Source: Callipepla californica brunnescens
Lineage: Eukaryota > Chordata > Aves > Galliformes > Odontophoridae
Length of the DNA: 64,000 nt
NCBI GenBank assembly: GCA_023055505.1
Contig: JALIRH010000006.1
Location: 25,703,105 to 25,767,104 of the forward strand
Direction: 5' to 3'
Position 1 is the first letter of the stretch; each line of letters opens with the position of its first letter. The translations under genes were made by a program, and so were the position numbers. The notes under the pieces were generated by a model that searched no databases, was not told where the DNA came from, and was given only the letters and a program-made list of their open reading frames with translations. Below are positions 61,786 through 64,000 of the stretch, one piece after another.

Positions 61786-64000
61786 GTGCAGTAAAAATCA
61801 CGAAAGAAGTGTGTAGTGTACTGCAGAGTCCTGATTTGTACTCTCTTGTCACTTCACCCAGTAAGCCTTCTCCCTTCTCAGAATGCTTATTGGCCAAATG
61901 TATGTACTGTCAATACAGGAGGTATTTCATTTTTAAAATACATGCAATTTACCTGAAGCTTTAAATTACCCTTGAAAATACTTCTGCTTCAAAGAAGTGC
62001 ATAGTAATTATCCCACACCCATCAATAATAACTTCACTTTCCCAAAAAAAGCAGTGCTACAGCATTTTTCTTTGGCTTCAAGCCAAATGCTGAGGCATTC
62101 ATTAAGGTTTTACAACTTTTTTTTTTATTATTATTATATTCTGATTTACCCAAAACACCAACATGATCTATTCCAGAAAGATCACTTGCTTAGGTTTTTC
62201 TACGACATATTTTGTTTTCAAAGGAATGACTTCCTTTGAAGTCATGCAGCCACTATCACATGTGCCTGACTGTCAACATCACTGATCTATTCCAACATCT
62301 GCCTACTGACAGATGCTAGATAGTGTCAGGCCTTCAGACTCCTTCTCTGTGGTTAGTGTAATGATAACATAATATTCTGCTTTCATCCCTTTGACTCACT
62401 GTAGTAGTCTTTCCCCATCCCTTGAATTACAATTTCAAAAGCACCTTCTTCTATTTAAATCCATGTTTATCATGTTTTATCACATTTATCTGGATTCTAC
62501 TATCAGCTAGGGAGCACTGGGATACCTAGTGGAAATACAAAGAAAAAGCATGTGCAGTGTCACATCAGGGGAAGTGTTAGCATAGTTTCATTCAGTTCCA
62601 GTGACTTTTTTGACATACCAAAAAGGGAACTAAAAATTTGTGGCCTCTTCCTCTGCCTACTACAGTGGAAAAGGAGCACTTTGTGTAGAAAATGGAAAAA
62701 TGAAGAAATGGGGCATAACATCCACTATATCATCCTTATTTTCAGTCCCAAGCTAGAAGTAAAGTGGAAAGATGGACTAGTTTGGGGTCCTATTTTTTAT
62801 ATTTCCTTTTTTTACAAAGCATTTCCAGTCTCTGCTCTATCTTCACAAATTTGTCAGAATAGATTCAGAGTAATGCAGCTCATTTTCATATATTCCCAAA
62901 AGTACTCCAGTCTTTTCCTGACAGAGACAGACTCAGAGAGGGAATCTGCTGAGTGGCAGTGACTGTTGTGGGCCAGCACACCTGAGGTCGTGGCACATGG
63001 GGCAGCAGCACAACTTCCAGAATGGAGGTAGAATTTGAGTTGCTGAACACCTGAGATGATCGTTCTGAAGGCATGTACAGCAGTACTGGGGAAGCAGTGC
63101 TCAGGTCCTTGGTGACCAGTTTTGCTGAGAGAGAACGCGAAGAAATAAGGTGAATCCCCATCTGTGTTTGTGCAGGTATCATGTCCTCATTCCAGCCCAT
63201 CCCTCTGTTTTCTCTTGCAAAGAAGTCAGCACAGATCAGTTATAGCACGTCATTAGCAGAGTCCAAACAAAATCAATTTATTTCTAACCTCCTATTTTTT
63301 AAGACTGTATAGCAAGACATTGCTAATGCAATCTCACAAAATCAGACTGGAGAAAGTGCCGATGTTTGCAACCTGAAATAGTGCAGGCACTGAGCAACTC
63401 GAGACATGAACATTTCTAATCTGAGCAGGGGCTCTCATGGAAAAGGTTTTTTGTTTTACTTTTATTGCCTTTACACCAGCAGATTTCATTCCAAAGTAAG
63501 TATTTCACCTTCTCACCCTCCATAATTATGACTAAATCTTGATGGAAATGAGGAACCTGCGGTCCTGGTTGCACTCCTGTGAAACACTGACCTGTCTAAT
63601 GGGGTTGACCTAAAGCACTTGAGATTATTCCAGTGATAAAATATAACTACTCTCTAGCTCCCCATGCAAATACGAGGCATTTCATTTTAATTAAGATTGA
63701 GTCAAAAAACATGTTTCCATATTCCCTGTATGCAGAACTCAGCATCTGAGACTACTTTACCAAGCATTTGAAACTTCTTTTGATTTACAGATTCATGCAT
63801 GAATCAGAATAAGCCATGCCAGCTCGTCTGCGTGGTCATAGCTTAGTGCTGTCTTAACTCATGTTATGCAAAAAGTACAACAGAAATAGCAGCAGAGTGA
63901 GAAGGCGGGGACTCTGCACCAGAGAAGGCACCTAACTTTAGAAATTTAGAAATGTGAGATTGGTGTCATTACTGCAATTACTGTTGTCAGCGAAGATCTC

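Larger units (their letters stand above)
51321..64000. other. Intergenic region downstream of AHR; no coding gene seen
   Basis: I find no coding exon with a recognisable protein, no RNA gene and no CpG island. Open frames are short, mostly mutually overlapping and without domains. Contents noticed: a TTTTG repeat (54757-54800), a somewhat GC-rich stretch (about 55150-56340), a T run (57054-57075), a poly(C) run (58038-58049) and a CR1 fragment (about 61480-61785). The rest looks like AT-rich unique DNA. Confidence 0.7.

Noticed and set aside
61455..61964. 169-residue open frame on the + strand
   Set aside because: It is the antisense of a CR1 fragment whose real coding direction is the - strand; no protein family is recognised in this frame.

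Overview
The window is vertebrate nuclear DNA and almost certainly avian. It is AT-rich and CpG-poor, its interspersed repeats are CR1 LINE fragments, and it carries a decayed mariner element of the Galluhop type. Only one gene is supported: the aryl hydrocarbon receptor (AHR, avian AHR1) on the + strand. Nine exons are readable (29580-48335), matching exons 3 to 11 of the vertebrate gene. They encode about 778 residues: the C-terminal edge of the basic helix-loop-helix/PAS linker, PAS-A, the ligand-binding PAS-B, a glutamine-rich transactivation domain and the natural C-terminus. Exons 1 and 2 (start codon and bHLH) are not in the window. If the missing N-terminus is 81 residues, as chicken numbering implies, the protein is about 859 residues.

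Layout. 1-29579: interior of AHR intron 2, with no exon seen. It contains a CR1 copy on the - strand (about 1611-2315), an old CR1 copy on the + strand (about 7060-7790), a mariner element with both terminal inverted repeats (about 17960-19263), a CR1 3'-end scrap near 24657, and several microsatellites and homopolymers. 29580-48335: AHR exons with introns of 314 to 3937 bases, every exon bounded by GT...AG and in phase. 48336 to about 51320: a long, AU-rich 3' UTR with at least four AATAAA signals and a T-tract/A-tract inverted repeat. 51320-64000: intergenic DNA with no coding exon I can support, a CR1 fragment (about 61480-61785), and a relatively GC-rich unexplained stretch (55150-56340).

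The most informative point is the ligand-binding domain. The two residues that set dioxin sensitivity in birds are Ile at 324 and Ala at 380. This is the intermediate 'type 2' combination, not the Ile/Ser pair of chicken or the Val/Ala pair of the least sensitive birds. With the Galluhop-like element, this suggests a galliform other than chicken, such as turkey or pheasant; the species is an inference.

No operon, CRISPR array, rRNA, tRNA, virus or novel multigene system is visible. Second-look points are a decoy splice acceptor 79 bases before exon 10, an intron-10 retention product, the very long intron 2, dioxin-response-like sites inside the gene, the mariner element and several perfect inverted repeats.
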